Shown here one piece after another: positions 1 to 11,110 of a stretch of DNA of 64,000 bases. The stretch spans positions 3,829,655-3,893,654 of the forward strand of contig JABAKD010000005.1 in the NCBI GenBank assembly GCA_012845835.1. Reading direction: 5' to 3'. This stretch comes from Undaria pinnatifida (taxonomy: Eukaryota; Sar; Phaeophyceae; Laminariales; Alariaceae). A model generated the notes under the pieces. The model ran no database searches, had not been told where the DNA came from, and saw only the letters and a program-made list of their open reading frames with translations. The position numbers and the translations under genes were made by a program. Position 1 is the first letter of the stretch; each line of letters opens with the position of its first letter.

Positions 1-1
1 G

Positions 2-389
2 TGTTAAGGAATTAGTGGGGTATTAGTCCATTTGACCACTTGCAAAAGGTTAACCAATAGCTTACCCAAACTAAGCCTTATAACACCCCCCCCCCCCGAA
101 ACGGCGGGATAGCAGGTCGGCCGGATATTATACGGGCGAACCTGTCAATATATCCAAGCCGTTTCATTTCCTGGGGATACCAGGGAGAGTATTTTTCAAG
201 TTCGACACGGGGAAAGTCTGAAAAAGTTTATTATTGTGGATGGTGGGGATCGAACCCCCGACCCCCCAAAAAACCCATGGTCCTGCCGACGACGCCATTT
301 GTTAAGGAAATTAGTGGGGTATTAGTCCGTTTGACCACTTGCAAAAGGTTAAACCAATACGTAGCTTACCCAAATTAAGCCTTATAACA
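2..389 (-). mobile_element. TRIM-like miniature LTR retrotransposon
   Basis: Two direct repeats, 2-85 and 300-389, are about 90% alike. Each begins TGTTAAGG and ends in TAACA, so the ends are TG...CA with short inverted repeats. Read on the minus strand, the 5' copy (389 to 300) is followed after AA by TGGCGTCGTCGGCAGG, a possible tRNA primer-binding site. The 3' copy (85 to 2) is preceded directly by an uninterrupted G run (86-97), a possible polypurine tract. The internal part is only about 214 bp and codes for nothing. It also holds a tRNA T-arm-like stretch at 241-262 on the minus strand. A target duplication cannot be tested because the left copy starts at base 2. Seen: the repeats and tracts. 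Inferred: the TRIM class. Confidence 0.55.
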
Positions 390-880
390 GTATCCTATAT
401 TTTTCTTGTTGTATGGGCTGCATAGTCGGCTCCAGGAAAAATTGCAGACGCCGCCGGCGTGGAGAGATGCACCCATAGGTAGTTTTGTTTTTCGTCGACG
501 CTTTCAATTGTGAACTCAGCTCATTAGATAACCCTAGTTACACTCAAACGGCGTTAAAGACAAGGTGTTGTATGTCAGCACTTTTTTCTTTGCCGGCTCA
601 ACTTGTGTAGTAGTACTGGGGCAATATGGACCTAGGGGCCGACCTCTGATATGCAGGGATGCCTCTGGCTCTGTAATGGTCGCTTCACACGAGGGCTGCT
701 TGGGTGTCACACCCCTGGTGGTGCTAGATGTTTGCTGTCCCCCTCGCACCTTGTGACAGAAGGGGGGGAGGAGCCGTTCGTTCAGGCAGGCGATAACGCC
801 TGCCAGCTATAAACGGGACAACTGCAAAAAACCATAACGCCCTAACGGGGTGGAGGGGATACCATACTATTCGCAATAGG
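390..880. other. Unassigned intergenic sequence
   Basis: No gene is recognised. A short open frame exists on each strand between 534 and 756, but neither has a family motif or matching splice sites. A GC-rich inverted piece lies near 784-806 (caggcgataacgcctg). Confidence 0.3.
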
Positions 881-984
881 GAATTATTTGACACGTCAGG
901 CAGAAAACGATCTAAATAATCTATTGATAGATCCTAAATACGTAGCTATGATAGATCGTGGTGCAGGATCTGTCTATTACTAGT

Positions 985-2030
985 ACAGATCCAACCCAAG
1001 GAAACATGTGGCTACTATCTGTAGGTCATTTAGAGCACGGCTCTCACCCGGCAATATGATCTATAGGACACGTAGGTCAAATAGGGAAGGGATCTGTCTG
1101 ACCTGAAAGACACAGATCATATGGATCATTGATAGGGCTCTAATATTCCTGATGTGTGAACTGTTTGAACTCAACGATTCCATGAAGGGAAACATGTTGC
1201 TATTATCTGTAGGTCATTTAGGGCACGGCTCTCAGCCGACAACATGATCTATAGGACACGTAGATCAAATAGACAAGGGGTCTGTCAGACCTGAAAGACA
1301 CATATCACAGAATACATTTTCCTTCACAGCTGTCAGATTTTGTCCCCCTCAGAAACGGGTTTTATAGTTTCCGCGCACAGACTGACTAAAATCACCCTGT
1401 TGACCCTGATAGCTACATTGTAGTTGTAAGGGGAGTCGCCGACCTATATCCTTAATGAGGACACACAACTCGTAATGCGCGCGATCGGAGTATCACACAC
1501 AGCTTGCAAAGATGAGTTTCGACGAAATCTTCGATCTCACAGCTGGAGTGTATTTTCATTTTTTATAATATCATATAGATCATTGATTGATAGGGATCTG
1601 ATCTGCTCGACGTGTGAACTATTTGAACTCAATGACTCCATGAACGGAAACATGTTGCTATTATCTATAGGTCATTTAGAACACGGTTCTCACCCGGCAA
1701 CATGATCTATAGGACACACAGATCAACTACAGAAGGGATATGTCTGACCTGAAAGACACGGATCGCATAGATCATTGATAGGGATCTGATCTTACCGATG
1801 GGTGAACTATTTTGAACTCCACGACTCCATGAAAGGAAACATGTTGCTATTATCTGTACGTCATTTAGAGCACGGTTCTCAGCCAGCAACATTTTTCTAA
1901 GGACACATAGATCAAATAGAGAAGGGATCTGTCTGAACTGAAAGACACAGATCGTATAGATCATCAATAGGGATCTGATCTATCCGATGTGTGAACTGTT
2001 TGAACTCAACGACTCCATAGGCGAGCAGTG
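985..2030 (+). repeat. Tandem array of about 200-bp units (GATCTG-rich)
   Basis: The unit contains GTGTGAACTGTTTGAACTCA, a segment with ATGTTGCTATTATCTGTAGG, and CTGAAAGACACAGATC. Copies start near 985 (partial), 1136, 1573, 1776 and 1970 (partial). They differ from each other by scattered substitutions. The array is interrupted at about 1310-1570 by other sequence that includes a Y repeat. Confidence 0.75.
1478..1570 (+). repeat. Y repeat, copy 1
   Basis: CACAGCTTGCAAAGATGAG is followed by a short open frame starting MSFDEIFDLTAGV. The same module recurs at 18.4, 23.3, 32.9, 51.4 and 56.1 kb. Here it runs into the 200-bp array. Confidence 0.6.
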
Positions 2031-2880
2031 GTTGCAGAAGTCGACTGAACTTTCTCCCTTGCGCTGCTGTTGTCACCGAGACACCGTTGTTTCGCCAACC
2101 AAGCTAGATCGACCCACGGTACACGCGATAAGGGTTTCTCAAATGCCAGAAAGAAGAGGGCAAAAACGAACGAAAAAAAAAGGAAAAAAGGAAACACTGC
2201 GCACGAAGTTTAACTTATTCTCTATCTATGGCATCGACCTTAATCCCCCCGCTGCGCCTTTGCTCCCATCCCACCCACCTTTCTCAGTTAAATGCTTCTC
2301 TGCCCTCTACTCTTGGAATCCTGAGCGGTAAATTTCTCAGCATCGATCTACGTATTCCACCCGCTGCCCTTGCTCCACCCTTCCTTCTCGTTACGTGTTC
2401 ACCCTTCCACACTTGAAAACCCTTAAACATGTCACGCGTCGGACAGATGATCTATCCCCACTTGATGATCAAGATGTTTCAGGAAGGTCTGTATACTCTA
2501 CAGTAGCTCATGGCACCGTGTGGGAGCCGTACGATCTGCAATAATCTATCGAATGTGTCCGACACGCAGGTTACGGTAGAGGTGCGCTGGCTATTTTTTC
2601 TTTCGCCTTCTGACTGTGGTGGCTTGAACAGCTCCATTCCTATAACCCCCAAAAACTGATCTTGAGCAAGAATGAAACTTTATCCGATGAACAAATCCGT
2701 GGCCCAGGTATATACGAAACAGCCATTTTGCCAAAACGAGAATGGCTTGCCGACGATATGGAGTTTAAATTAAGGAGCCTTGTCCTTCAGACAATGTTTT
2801 TGGCCAGAAAGGGGTGTGCCTTTCGATACCTCTATCTAGGGTTGGATCTGTACTCTACAGATCCAGATCCTACATAACAT
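2031..2880. other. No gene seen
   Basis: Short CT-rich open frames and no recognisable domain. A T-rich stretch lies near 2595. Nothing here is supported as coding. Confidence 0.3.
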
Positions 2881-2884
2881 CTCA

Positions 2885-3125
2885 CAACGGCAAACACAGG
2901 ATCTATCTACGGTAGATGATCCGTATGTATGGTCGATATGGTCTATGTGATCTGGATTATCTAGATGATCTAGATGATCTAGATAATCTGTACAATCTAT
3001 ATGGTGTAGATGATATAGATGATCTAAATGGTCTTGTAGATGATCTATAGGATGTAGATGATGTAGATGGTCTATATGATCTATATGTTGTAAATGATCT
3101 ATATGATTTCGATCGTGATTTGTCC
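2885..3125. repeat. Imperfect GATGATCTA-type short tandem repeat
   Basis: Runs of gatgatctagatgatcta with point changes, mixed with gtagatgat. The repeats are short and degenerate. Confidence 0.7.
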
Positions 3126-3418
3126 TAGGTGAGCAACAAAAAAACGACGGGAAAACAAAAGGAAAACCGACGGGAAAAAAAAGGAAACCTATGTGGGACG
3201 GTAGTCCAGCAGCACGTACATCTCTTCCTTTAAGATGGATGTTGTGGAGACACGCCGAGGTGGGCAGTATGCGTAACCGTACGCTCGAGAGTCAGCAACA
3301 AGGGAACACTTCAGAGTGCCCTCGAGGGGCCAGGATGGCCTTGAAGCATTATAGCGATAACGAGGCGGTACGATCTAGAGGAGATGGCCTGGTATCCACA
3401 CCAATTTATCTTGTACAT

Positions 3419-3555
3419 TTTTTTTTGTCCTCGAGCGGATGGGGAGAAATAAAGATTTTGAGCTAACCACAATTACACTTCCACGTATTTTCATACATGT
3501 CGTGTTAATTTAACTCAAGTGCGTGTTCGCAATCCAGCGCTAGGTGGCGTGCCCT
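3419..3555 (-). mobile_element. SINE-like retroposon, copy 1
   Basis: Matches the copies at 15917-16054 and 32685-32838. On the minus strand it runs from GAAGGGCACGCCACCTAGCG through ACGTGGAAGTGT to CCCCATCC and an A-rich end. It lies about 170 bp upstream of the proposed first coding exon. A-box and B-box pol III signals are weak at best. Confidence 0.6.
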
Positions 3556-3724
3556 TCAGTTTCCCATGATAGCGACAAACGCGAGACTGTCCCTAACGGC
3601 GGGTCGCAAACAAAAAGAAGGAAAACGTGCTCTGTGCACAACAGTCGAACTGACCTCTTCCTTCTGTGCCCGCGCTTCGGTTTTGTCAAATTAACTTGTT
3701 TCGTGGTCAATTCGGCAGCTCATC

Positions 3725-3911
3725 ATGGCGCGCATTCGCCAGCTGTCGGAGATACCCTCCATGCCGAAACGCGGGCCCGACCAAGCGGAAACCACGGAAC
3801 TAGAGGCGGCCGTCCACCTGCCCCGCCCCGTGCCGGAGACGAGGAGGCTCTCCAACGTGTCTTCTCAGGGCAGCGTTAGCCACGGACCGTCTGACGAGTC
3901 CACTAGCTCTG
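3725..3911 (+). CDS. Candidate first coding exon of the GAF-domain gene (exon 1)
   Basis: The first ATG after an in-frame TAA (near 3691) starts a 62-residue reading beginning MARIRQLSEIPSMPKRG. It ends at TCTG|gtgaga, a good splice donor, leaving phase 1. That matches the phase-1 start of the proposed exon at 8375; the split codon becomes GCT (Ala). The peptide is polar, Ser/Thr-rich and has an RRLS site at residues 40-43, a consensus for basophilic kinases. No domain is seen, so it is probably a disordered N-terminus. Linkage to the GAF exons rests on phase, composition and strand only. It could instead be a separate small gene. No promoter motif is convincing. Confidence 0.5.
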
Positions 3912-3960
3912 GTGAGACGCGCGCTGTACGACAGAGATAGCGTTTTTTTGGCCACTTTTG

Positions 3961-4244
3961 GACGCGTGCCGCGATAACGGTGCACCGCTTTTTTTTCTGA
4001 GGTACTTCAATTTCGGAGCTTAAGACACCTCCTCCCCCAAAACTATTCTGGAGAGAAACTGAAACTGCTACTCGTACACCGGATGAAAAATCCCATGGCC
4101 TAGGTATTGAACGAGAATCATCATGCAAAAACTATCTAAGGGGGGCGTATTTTCCGACGATTTTGGGTTGAGAAGTCCCGTCATTCAGAAACGATTTATG
4201 CCGAAAATAAGGTATAACTTAACACCTCTATCGTAGCACGAGTC
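3961..4244 (+). mobile_element. R1 element
   Basis: Starts gacgcgtgccgcgataacgg and ends acctctatcgtagcacgagtc, which are imperfect terminal inverted repeats. Conserved inner landmarks are CTGAGGTTCCTCAATTTGGG, CCATGGCCTAGGTA, GACGATTTTGGGTTAAGG and CCGTCATTCAG. There is no coding capacity. It lies in the proposed intron 1. Confidence 0.8.
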
Positions 4245-5835
4245 TGTTTTTTTTTTTGGTTCTTAAGAAAGGCCCAAAACGTTGTCGAAACTACCATTCT
4301 TTTTGTTTTGCTCTGTACCTGGTATGATGTTTTTTTTCTTCTATTCCTCGGCCATGGTTCTGTTTCTCGGGTTGAACACTCGGAGTTTGGACTGAAGGAG
4401 ACGTTTTGCGGTTGCCCATAAAAGACCTAGTACTTGCAGCCTGCCCGATGAGCCGTATAGTTCTGTAATCTGCGGACACAAGATTCATGATTCACGTATG
4501 ATATGTACGAGCGTTATAGGATATATGGTATTGGGAAATGAGTGTTTTCTATTGGATGGTGGTGTGTTGTCAGAATGTCAAGCCACCCCGCTGGAAACAT
4601 GCCTTCTATGGTATGTTTAGTTCAGGGTTGATTCCGATGGGGTACACCCTTTATATCTGTCTTGTTTTCTGTCTTGTTTTGGTCCAGTTTTGCCCCTGAT
4701 TTGTGGGCGGCTTCTGGCCGATCTTGACTCATTACATGCGGAGACGACAATAATAATATACATCATTTTCGCCTTTTTTACGACTGCTTCCGAGGGCCCA
4801 TCGACGGCTCCCACCTCGACATGATCCATCACAAGATGACCTAGGCAACCCCGTGTACGACGTACTCCACGCTAGCGTTTGGGAATGTAGAATTGACTAT
4901 TTGCTCGTATCAATGTCCGAGAACCAAACTCGGGTCTGCGTTGATACTTATTGTTATACTATTTTTTATTTTGACTGGGGCATGTTGAAAACGGGAGTAT
5001 CTATATTACCACCAGAATTTTGCTTGATCGAAGGTTTGGAAGCATATTGATTTGGGGGAACAGTATTGGTGTTTTCGATTAGTGGAAGACGAAATTCGGT
5101 ACCTGGTATTTTTATGTTGATGTCAGCATTGAATTTGCTTGATCGAAAGCTTGGGAGTATGATAATTTGAGGTAAAATATAGGTGGTTTCGTGGAAATCT
5201 TAGGCTTGATTTATTGAACCACAATCGAGAGATTTTCTTTCTGGTCTTACACGGGCTAATCCTACTGCACTCTTGATCGCCCATATTCTTATCAGCGATT
5301 TCCGTTACGATTACCGCGGTTCCATTTCGCTAGCTACGGCGTTGGATATCAATATTCATGTTTTTGGAGCAGAGGCAGTATTGTTTTGGAATTGAAATAG
5401 GATACTGGAGGCATGTACCTTGTTTTGAATAGGCAAGTTTCGGGTGGTGCGCTTTGGATGGACGATATCATGACGTGCACACAGGCAGGGGGAATGTTGG
5501 TTTATGTGTTGGTTTATGCCTGCGCACAAGTTTGATGTATGATGTGTATGACTGCATAGAGTCTACGGAGATGGTAGAGTAGAACTATTGATATGATTGG
5601 CGGTCCCAATCTTCGATATGTTCGAGTTGAGCCCCCTTTGGCGCAGTGTACTAGTGCTACTGTTGTTACTCAGTCTACTTTTTTGTTTTTTTCGGGTGTG
5701 CATGTTCAGAGTGGCCTCCGGAACTCCGGTACTATAATATATTTTCTATCTTATTATCTTCTCCTCCGCGTCATGGTCCCTCGTCGGGTACCAAGGGCTA
5801 TCTCCCCGTTAGCCACCCTACGCCGGGCATACAGA
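4245..5835. other. Long stretch without a recognised gene
   Basis: AT-richer sequence with an internal echo: gcttgatcgaaggtttgg (near 5022) recurs as gcttgatcgaaagcttgg (near 5138). No reading frame shows a domain. ctctgtacctggtatgatg near 4310 recurs near 13422 and 58682 as a short dispersed motif. Confidence 0.3.
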
Positions 5836-6082
5836 TTGTCGATTAGCCCCCCCCCCAAGAAAAAAGGGTTCTTTAACGAAACCGCGCCGGTTTCGAAAGC
5901 CAGTTCCCGGCCGTATCTCCGGAAACACGATGCCCCTTGCCACCCCGACGTCATGGTTCGATAGTCCTTCGCAAAGCAAGAAAATAAGTCAAGATATGCT
6001 TTTCACGGCATCTTTCCTCGCATCGAGCAGCCATGAAACATTCGTAAAGCATAATCGCTGTTTTTCTTCGGGGGGGGGGGGC
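5836..6082 (-). mobile_element. R2 element fused to a LINE poly-C end
   Basis: Inner landmarks of R2 read on the minus strand: CATGGCTGCTCGA, GACGTCGGGG, GAGATACGGCCGGGAGCTGG, AACCGGCG. The right terminus is replaced by a poly-G run (poly-C on the minus strand) shared with the adjacent LINE tail. Confidence 0.7.
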
Positions 6083-6405
6083 TAATCATTCGTTGCCTGC
6101 CTTAGGAATTTGACCATTGACCAATCATGCCTTTCGAGACAGAGCACCGTTCCTAGTCTTAATAGAGACACCTCCAGCATTTGGGCGTTCATTACGCTTG
6201 TTCCATATACTACCTAGAAACTGTTTTTTATCCTATCCCCGTCCTGTCTCGCCGTCTATGGCCGCCACCTATCTCCTAGGATAGCCGGTTTCGGGGGGGG
6301 GAAGGTGTACTCGCTATTCATGCATGGCCGTATTCGTATGACCATTTTCTTCTAGGATAGTTGGTTTGGAGGGGGGGGGGGGGGTACTCGCTATTCATGC
6401 ATGGG
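6082..6405 (-). mobile_element. LINE 3'-end fragment plus two X-repeat tails
   Basis: On the minus strand 6285-6082 encodes a degenerate ILGDRW...QFL-type LINE C-terminus and ends GCAACGAATGATTAG followed by poly-C. Upstream of it lie two copies of the X tail (TACGGCCATGCATGAATAGC with GAGTAC and poly-C) at about 6300-6345 and 6370-6405. Confidence 0.65.
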
Positions 6406-6597
6406 TGAGCAAAACTGAGCTCACCCTCAAGTCAAGAACCTTGCAAGCAAAAAAAAAAAGTGTACCCCTCCAGTAGTAGCTTGTGTCCCCTTCCCCCCGT
6501 AATACAACCCCCCTCCCCTCCCTTCCCTCCCCTTCCTTCCCTCGCCTCACTCCCACTCACGGTACCGTCCGTTCAAAAATTACTGCTTCCGATCATG

Positions 6598-6875
6598 ACG
6601 CGTGCGACGATGTATAGAGGTATACCTTTTTTAGGCGTTAATGGTTTCTGAATTATGACGGGGCTCCTCAACCCAAAAATGGTCTGAAATAGGCCATTTC
6701 CCCCCCCCCCCCGTGATTCTCGTCGTGTTCCTAGGCTATGGGATTTTGCGTCCGGTAGCAGTGTTCTTTTTCTCCGAATCACGTTTTGGGTCAAGAGGAT
6801 CATGTCTTAAGCTCCCGAATTGAGGAACCTCGAAAGAAAAAAAAGTGGTGCACCTCTATTATCGTAGCACGCGTC
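6598..6875 (-). mobile_element. R1 element
   Basis: Terminal repeats gacgcgtgcgacgatgtata and cctctattatcgtagcacgcgtc bound an internally conserved R1 body in reverse orientation. Confidence 0.8.
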
Positions 6876-7850
6876 GAAAACGAAAAAATAAAACAATTAA
6901 AAAAGCAAATACTCCGGAGTATATGTTTTTTTTTCTGACGATTTTGGGTGAAGGAGCCCCGCTGTGTTCAGAACCCGTTCCACCAGCCAAAAAAAGCGCT
7001 CCTCCCGTCTCTGTCGCAGCTGGCGTGGCAAGTCGAAGCCACTCTGGTATTTAATGAAGATTTCGAAGCCGAGGGGGCGGAGCGGAGCTCCAGAGGCTTC
7101 AAGTAGTCCTCTTCCTAATTGGGTCGCACACAGCAGCAGTAGGACGTCGAACGGAGCTCCCGAGGCTTGAAGTAGTCCTCGTCCCCATAGGGTCGTACGT
7201 GCAAACAGCAGTAAAACACCGACGAAAAATTTGAGGGTTCCGCTATAGTATATATAGACTATATATATTATGTTCCCTCCCGAAAATGACATGTGTATGT
7301 ATGTGTGTCTGTCGCCGAGCGAAATTGCGCTTTGCCCGACGCTAACTGAACGGATCGCGATGCGCCCGGAGTCGGATGAACGGGCAAGACAAGGGAGGAG
7401 AAGACGCTCTCGCCGGTTTCGCGAAAATAGTGGTCGAGAGTTTGTCGAGGGAGCTTGACTTTGAGTGGAAATGGCCTCCTGGGATCGACTTGGCCTAAAG
7501 CAGCTATGGAATATTATGAGGAAGTGATTTCCATCGTACACACGCGGACCCAAAAATTCCTCGTTGCTTCCACGCGTCTAGCAACCGATTGTTGCCACGC
7601 GCCCCCCCCCGCCTCCTTCTCTTATACCGTACCGCACTTGTGTTTTCGGGCCTTTTTTCCGAACTAGCCGTGGTCGCGAAAAGCGTCGTCTCTTCCGCCC
7701 CCCGGTGCGGTGTTTGCCTTCACGTTTGTAGAGGGTCCATTCAGCATTCCCACTGCTTGTCGAGTTTCGTCAAATTCCGCACACACACACGCTCTCACGC
7801 TGTTCGGCGACGGAAGAAGACTCACAAAAAGTCCTGTGCACGTAGACGTC
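6876..7850. other. Unassigned, with an R1 scrap and a 73-bp tandem duplication
   Basis: 6930-6990 resembles the right part of R1. At about 7073-7222 a unit with ggagctccagaggcttcaagtagtcctc is duplicated in tandem. A 218-residue open frame on the minus strand crosses these repeats and shows no domain, so I do not call it. Confidence 0.4.
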
Positions 7851-7854
7851 TTGT

Positions 7855-8200
7855 ATAGGAGTCATCCCTCTGCAGTGCGGTGGGTGTTGCGTTTTTAGAA
7901 GAGTCATCCCTCTATAGTGCGGTGGGTGTTGCGCTTTTAGAGGACTCATCCCTCTGTAGTGCGGTGGGTGTTGCGTTTTTAGAAGGGTCATCCCTCTGCA
8001 GTGCGGTGGGTGTTGGCGCTCTTAGAGGAGTCATCCCTATATAGTGCGGTGGGTGTTGAAGCTGCTCAAGCAGTGTGGAACTATCGGTTACAACGATAAG
8101 CTTACGAGTGTATTTCGTTTTTAAGACTAGCGCGTAGAAATGTTGGTCTGTTTGCACGAACGAAGAACGCCTTCGAAGTCGTGTTTCGGGTGACATTTTG
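7855..8200 (-). mobile_element. R6 element with a 42-bp minisatellite at its end
   Basis: Five tandem units of about 42 bp (gagtcatccctctgcagtgc, then ggtgggtgttgcg) at 7858-8055 are expanded from the R6 terminus. They are followed by R6 inner sequence in reverse (cgaagaacgccttcgaagtcgtg). Confidence 0.65.
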
Positions 8201-8374
8201 ACAGAAATTTCTTAGAATATGCTGTGCCCCTGGTGTGATTTGTCTCAGAGCGCAGCCGAAGTTCGAAGCACCAGCACCAGCGCCAAAAAAAAACGAGCGG
8301 AGACGACGGTAGGTTACCGCTGATGGCCCAAGGTCAAACCCTCTATGTTTGCCGCGTTGCGCCTGAATGCACAG

Positions 8375-8496
8375 CTGTCGAGAGCACCGTCACCAAGGAA
8401 CGCGACCGTCGGCGGTCGGTAATGCGCGCAAAGGCGGTGAGGGGAGGCCGGCGGGGAAGCATGGCGATAGACAAGACCTGGGAAGCCATCAACAGG
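8375..8496 (+). CDS. Candidate exon 2 of the GAF-domain gene
   Basis: The acceptor cctgaatgcacag precedes CTGTCGAG and the donor AACAGG|gtgagg follows. The 122-nt exon enters in phase 1, fitting exon 1, and leaves in phase 0. The reading is VESTVTKERDRRRSVMRAKA, then VRGGRRGSMAIDKTWEAINR. It is strongly basic with RRRS and RRGS, candidate basophilic-kinase sites. There is no known domain. The next exon I can support is 14.3 kb away, so exons may be missing between. The phase match and the sense-rich peptide make a chance open frame less likely. Confidence 0.55.
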
Positions 8497-8529
8497 GTGA
8501 GGTTACGTAAACCGAAGACACACGCTACG

Positions 8530-9415
8530 GACGGGTGCTACGATAATAGAGGTGCACCACTTTTCTTTTTCTGAGATTCCCTCAATTTGGGGGCTTAAAA
8601 CATGTCATTCTTGATCAAAAACTGATTTTGGAGAAAAATAAAACGGCTATTTGTATACATGCCGGATGAAAAATACCATAGCCTAGGTGTACAACGAGAA
8701 TCATGCAAAAAAAAAGGCCTATTATTTTTTTTTTTCCCGACGATAGTATTAGTATAGTATTAATATATTATGGTATTAGTAGGTTAAGGAGCCCCTGTTA
8801 TAGAGTATCAGTATAGCTGGCAATAGATTCGGTAGGATAGTCCGCAGAGTTATGGTCTATTGGCCACAAGAAGGTTCTCTTAAACGGAATATTCTGAGTG
8901 AAGCGGATAACCCGTAGAATCTAGCTAGTTTGTACCACAAGAGCGTTCTCGGAAATGGAACGTTCCTCCTCTGGACAAGATAGATAGAAGTAAGCGCGTT
9001 AAGCGCTCATGGGAACATTAGGACATCCAGGAGAACGTTCCTTGTACGTTCCATAGGAAAAGGTCCGGAACAGAGCACAGTAGCAATGCTGGGGTGAAGC
9101 GAACTCTGTGAGCTTCACCCCACCCCCGTGCTCTCACTACCTGCTCTACCAGCTGTACCTGCTATACTTGCTCTACCCAGCCCTATCGTGGCTAGGCCTG
9201 TGTTGTCTGTCTTTTAGAGTCCAATGAAGAGGAAATAATGTATAAGTTTTTGAGTCTATCCAGCGAGCCATGAGGAGAGACCAAACAAGGGCACCGGAAC
9301 CCATGAGGAGCACGCTTCCCAACACCGACCAACCACGCATCCCCCACTCGGAGTACCACCACACCCCGTCATTCAGAAACGATTTACGCCAACAAAAGGT
9401 ATACCTCTAGCGTAG
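8530..9415 (+). mobile_element. R1 element split by a solo LTR
   Basis: The left part, 8530-8795, ends at aaggagcccc. The right part resumes at 9368 with gtcattcagaaacg and closes at cctctagcgtagcacgcgtc (about 9413). The join is exactly where intact R1 copies read ggagccccgtcattcag. It carries an AGTATTAGTAT microsatellite (8742-8783) shared with copies at 14.6 and 26.2 kb. Confidence 0.8.
8796..9363. mobile_element. Candidate solo LTR (568 bp)
   Basis: Inserted cleanly inside an R1 element. It starts TGTTATAG and ends CCACCACA (TG...CA), flanked by CCCC on both sides where uninterrupted R1 has one CCCC, so a 4-bp target duplication. There is no long open frame. Known: Copia and Gypsy LTRs have TG...CA ends with 4-6 bp duplications. 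Inferred: recombination between the LTRs of a full element left this one. The orientation is not determined. Confidence 0.6.
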
Positions 9416-9436
9416 CACGCGTCTACGGTAGGGGTT

Positions 9437-9725
9437 CACCATGTGACTGATTCTTACCACGATAGCCCTCCCCCAAAACCAGCGGCTTTTTTTCTTCTTT
9501 AACGAACGTTTCATGGCTGCTCGACACGAGGAAGGATACTCTTGAGAGAAAAAGTATCCATATATTTTCTCTTGTGTTGCAAAGGTCTATCGATCGATGA
9601 CGTCGGGGAGGGTGTCGAGGGACATCGTATTTCGGGAGATTACGACCGGGAGAGCGCTGGTTTTGAAACCGGCGATTTCGTTAAAGAAAAGTTGGGAGAG
9701 CTACCGTGGAAACGACTCATCGTTT
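9437..9725 (+). mobile_element. R2 element
   Basis: Starts gtgactgattcttaccacga with TAGCCCTCCC and has all inner R2 landmarks. The right end is gggagagctaccgtgg. A R1-like right half follows to about 9990. Confidence 0.75.
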
Positions 9726-10039
9726 TTTTCCAACACTGCTCCTCACCTGAGCAGGTCTACTGCTGTAATATCACCCCAGAAACTAACTTGTTTTTTGTAC
9801 GCTGAAAGCGCAAAATCTGATAAAACAAACTCGTGGCCCGAGATGTGCAAAAACAATCATTTTGCAAAAAAAAAACGCTTTTATTTTTTTTATTTTTTCG
9901 AACATTTTTCGACGATTTTGGGTTAAGGAGCTTCATCAACCATAATATTACTTTACTGCCAAAGAGTGTCACCTTCATCGTAGCACACGTCCGAACAGGA
10001 ACCGACGTCACAGGGGTAGAGGTTAAGTTTACAACAAAA

Positions 10040-10410
10040 ACCCTGTTTGGTAGAGCTGTGAGTCAGCACGATCTCAAGTCGCCAACTCGTTATTAGTAGG
10101 ACTAATATCTAGTCATTTCCCGAAGGTACCGACTATCCGACTTATTGTTCGATTTCCATGCTCGTAGGAAAGATTTAATAAAAAGTGGGATGCATTTGAT
10201 CCTTTATGGGCGGGCACCTCCCCACCCCCGCCGGGGATAGCCAAGTTGGTTCGTTTCGTTGGCCTGACTTAAGTCGGCAAGTCGGCCGGCCGGCCATCAG
10301 CTGCCTTCGCCAGCCGGCTTGCCGACTAAAAGTCAGTTAGTCGGCTAACAGCAGCGTGCCGATTAGTTGTTAGTCGTGTACTCCTGGCGACTCACAGCTC
10401 TACCGTTTGG
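10040..10410. mobile_element. R7 element
   Basis: Inverted ends ggtagagctgtgagtcagca and gcgactcacagctctacc. The interior is rich in AGTCGGC and CGACTTA palindromic motifs (10263-10400), which can form strong stem-loops. It is non-coding. Confidence 0.75.
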
Positions 10411-10496
10411 GATTTTTGAGGGGAAAAAAATATGATGCTAGGAGGTAATCACTTCTGGGACTCTAGAGAGGGGCTATACATACCTACCGGTACCTT

Positions 10497-10665
10497 TTGA
10501 GGGGGGGGGGGGGGCACTCATTTGTTGCTTGCCATAGTCATTCGACCATTGACTACGCAACCCTTTCGAGACGGAGCACCGTTCCTACTCATAATGGAGA
10601 CACCTCCAACATTTGGGCCCTCATTTTACCCTTTTCCATATACCAGGGTATCACATAAGAACTGT
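10497..10665 (-). mobile_element. LINE 3'-end fragment
   Basis: Minus-strand sequence encodes a degenerate NVGGVSI...KGCVVNG...KASNK-like end and stops at a poly-C tail (G run 10501-10514). It is truncated on its 5' side. Confidence 0.65.
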
Positions 10666-10680
10666 TTGCTTGTCCTATCC

Positions 10681-11110
10681 AGGGGGGGTGGGGGGGTGCC
10701 CAGTTTGTGCATGGCCGTAGTTGTGTGACCGTAGACCCTCGCATCCCTATTATGCCCGGGGCGGAGCACGTCGGGTTTTCACGAACTGGGCAGGCATTGC
10801 TTGCACCAAGCGCGAAGCGCCGTGAGGTATTCGGCTAGTCGCATGAAGGGTGAATGAACTGCATCCTTCCAAGAACCGCTCGCAATACGGACTTCGGCAC
10901 CTTGTGCCTACTTTGTTGCCTGTAGATGACAGCGCCAATGAGTTATACTTTGTTTTCTGGTGTGGCGACTCCAGAGACAGCAATGGGCATTACTATGTAA
11001 CTGCCTCGTGGGTGCCTTGCCATATTCACACTTCGTGATGTGATCATTCCCCTTGTGCGGAGATAGGGTTCTCCACCCCGCACAGCATGATCTAACTCGA
11101 TATCCATCAT
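10681..11110 (-). repeat. X repeat, copy on the minus strand
   Basis: Reverse complement of most of 41690-42115. Shared blocks include ttccaagaaccgctcgcaat, cagcgccaatgagttatact and cgaagcgccgtgaggt. On its own strand it ends in poly-C. Its nature is unknown; it could be a SINE or a LINE 3' untranslated region. Confidence 0.7.

Noticed and set aside
241..300. tRNA gene on the minus strand (T-arm-like GGGGGTTCGATCCCC and A-box-like TGGCGTCGTCGG)
   Set aside because: The would-be acceptor arms do not pair and there is no clear anticodon stem. The sequence lies between the two LTR-like repeats of the TRIM candidate, so I treat it as element interior.
6897..7553. 218-residue minus-strand ORF
   Set aside because: It spans an R1 scrap, a tandem duplication and unrelated sequence; no domain and no conserved piece.
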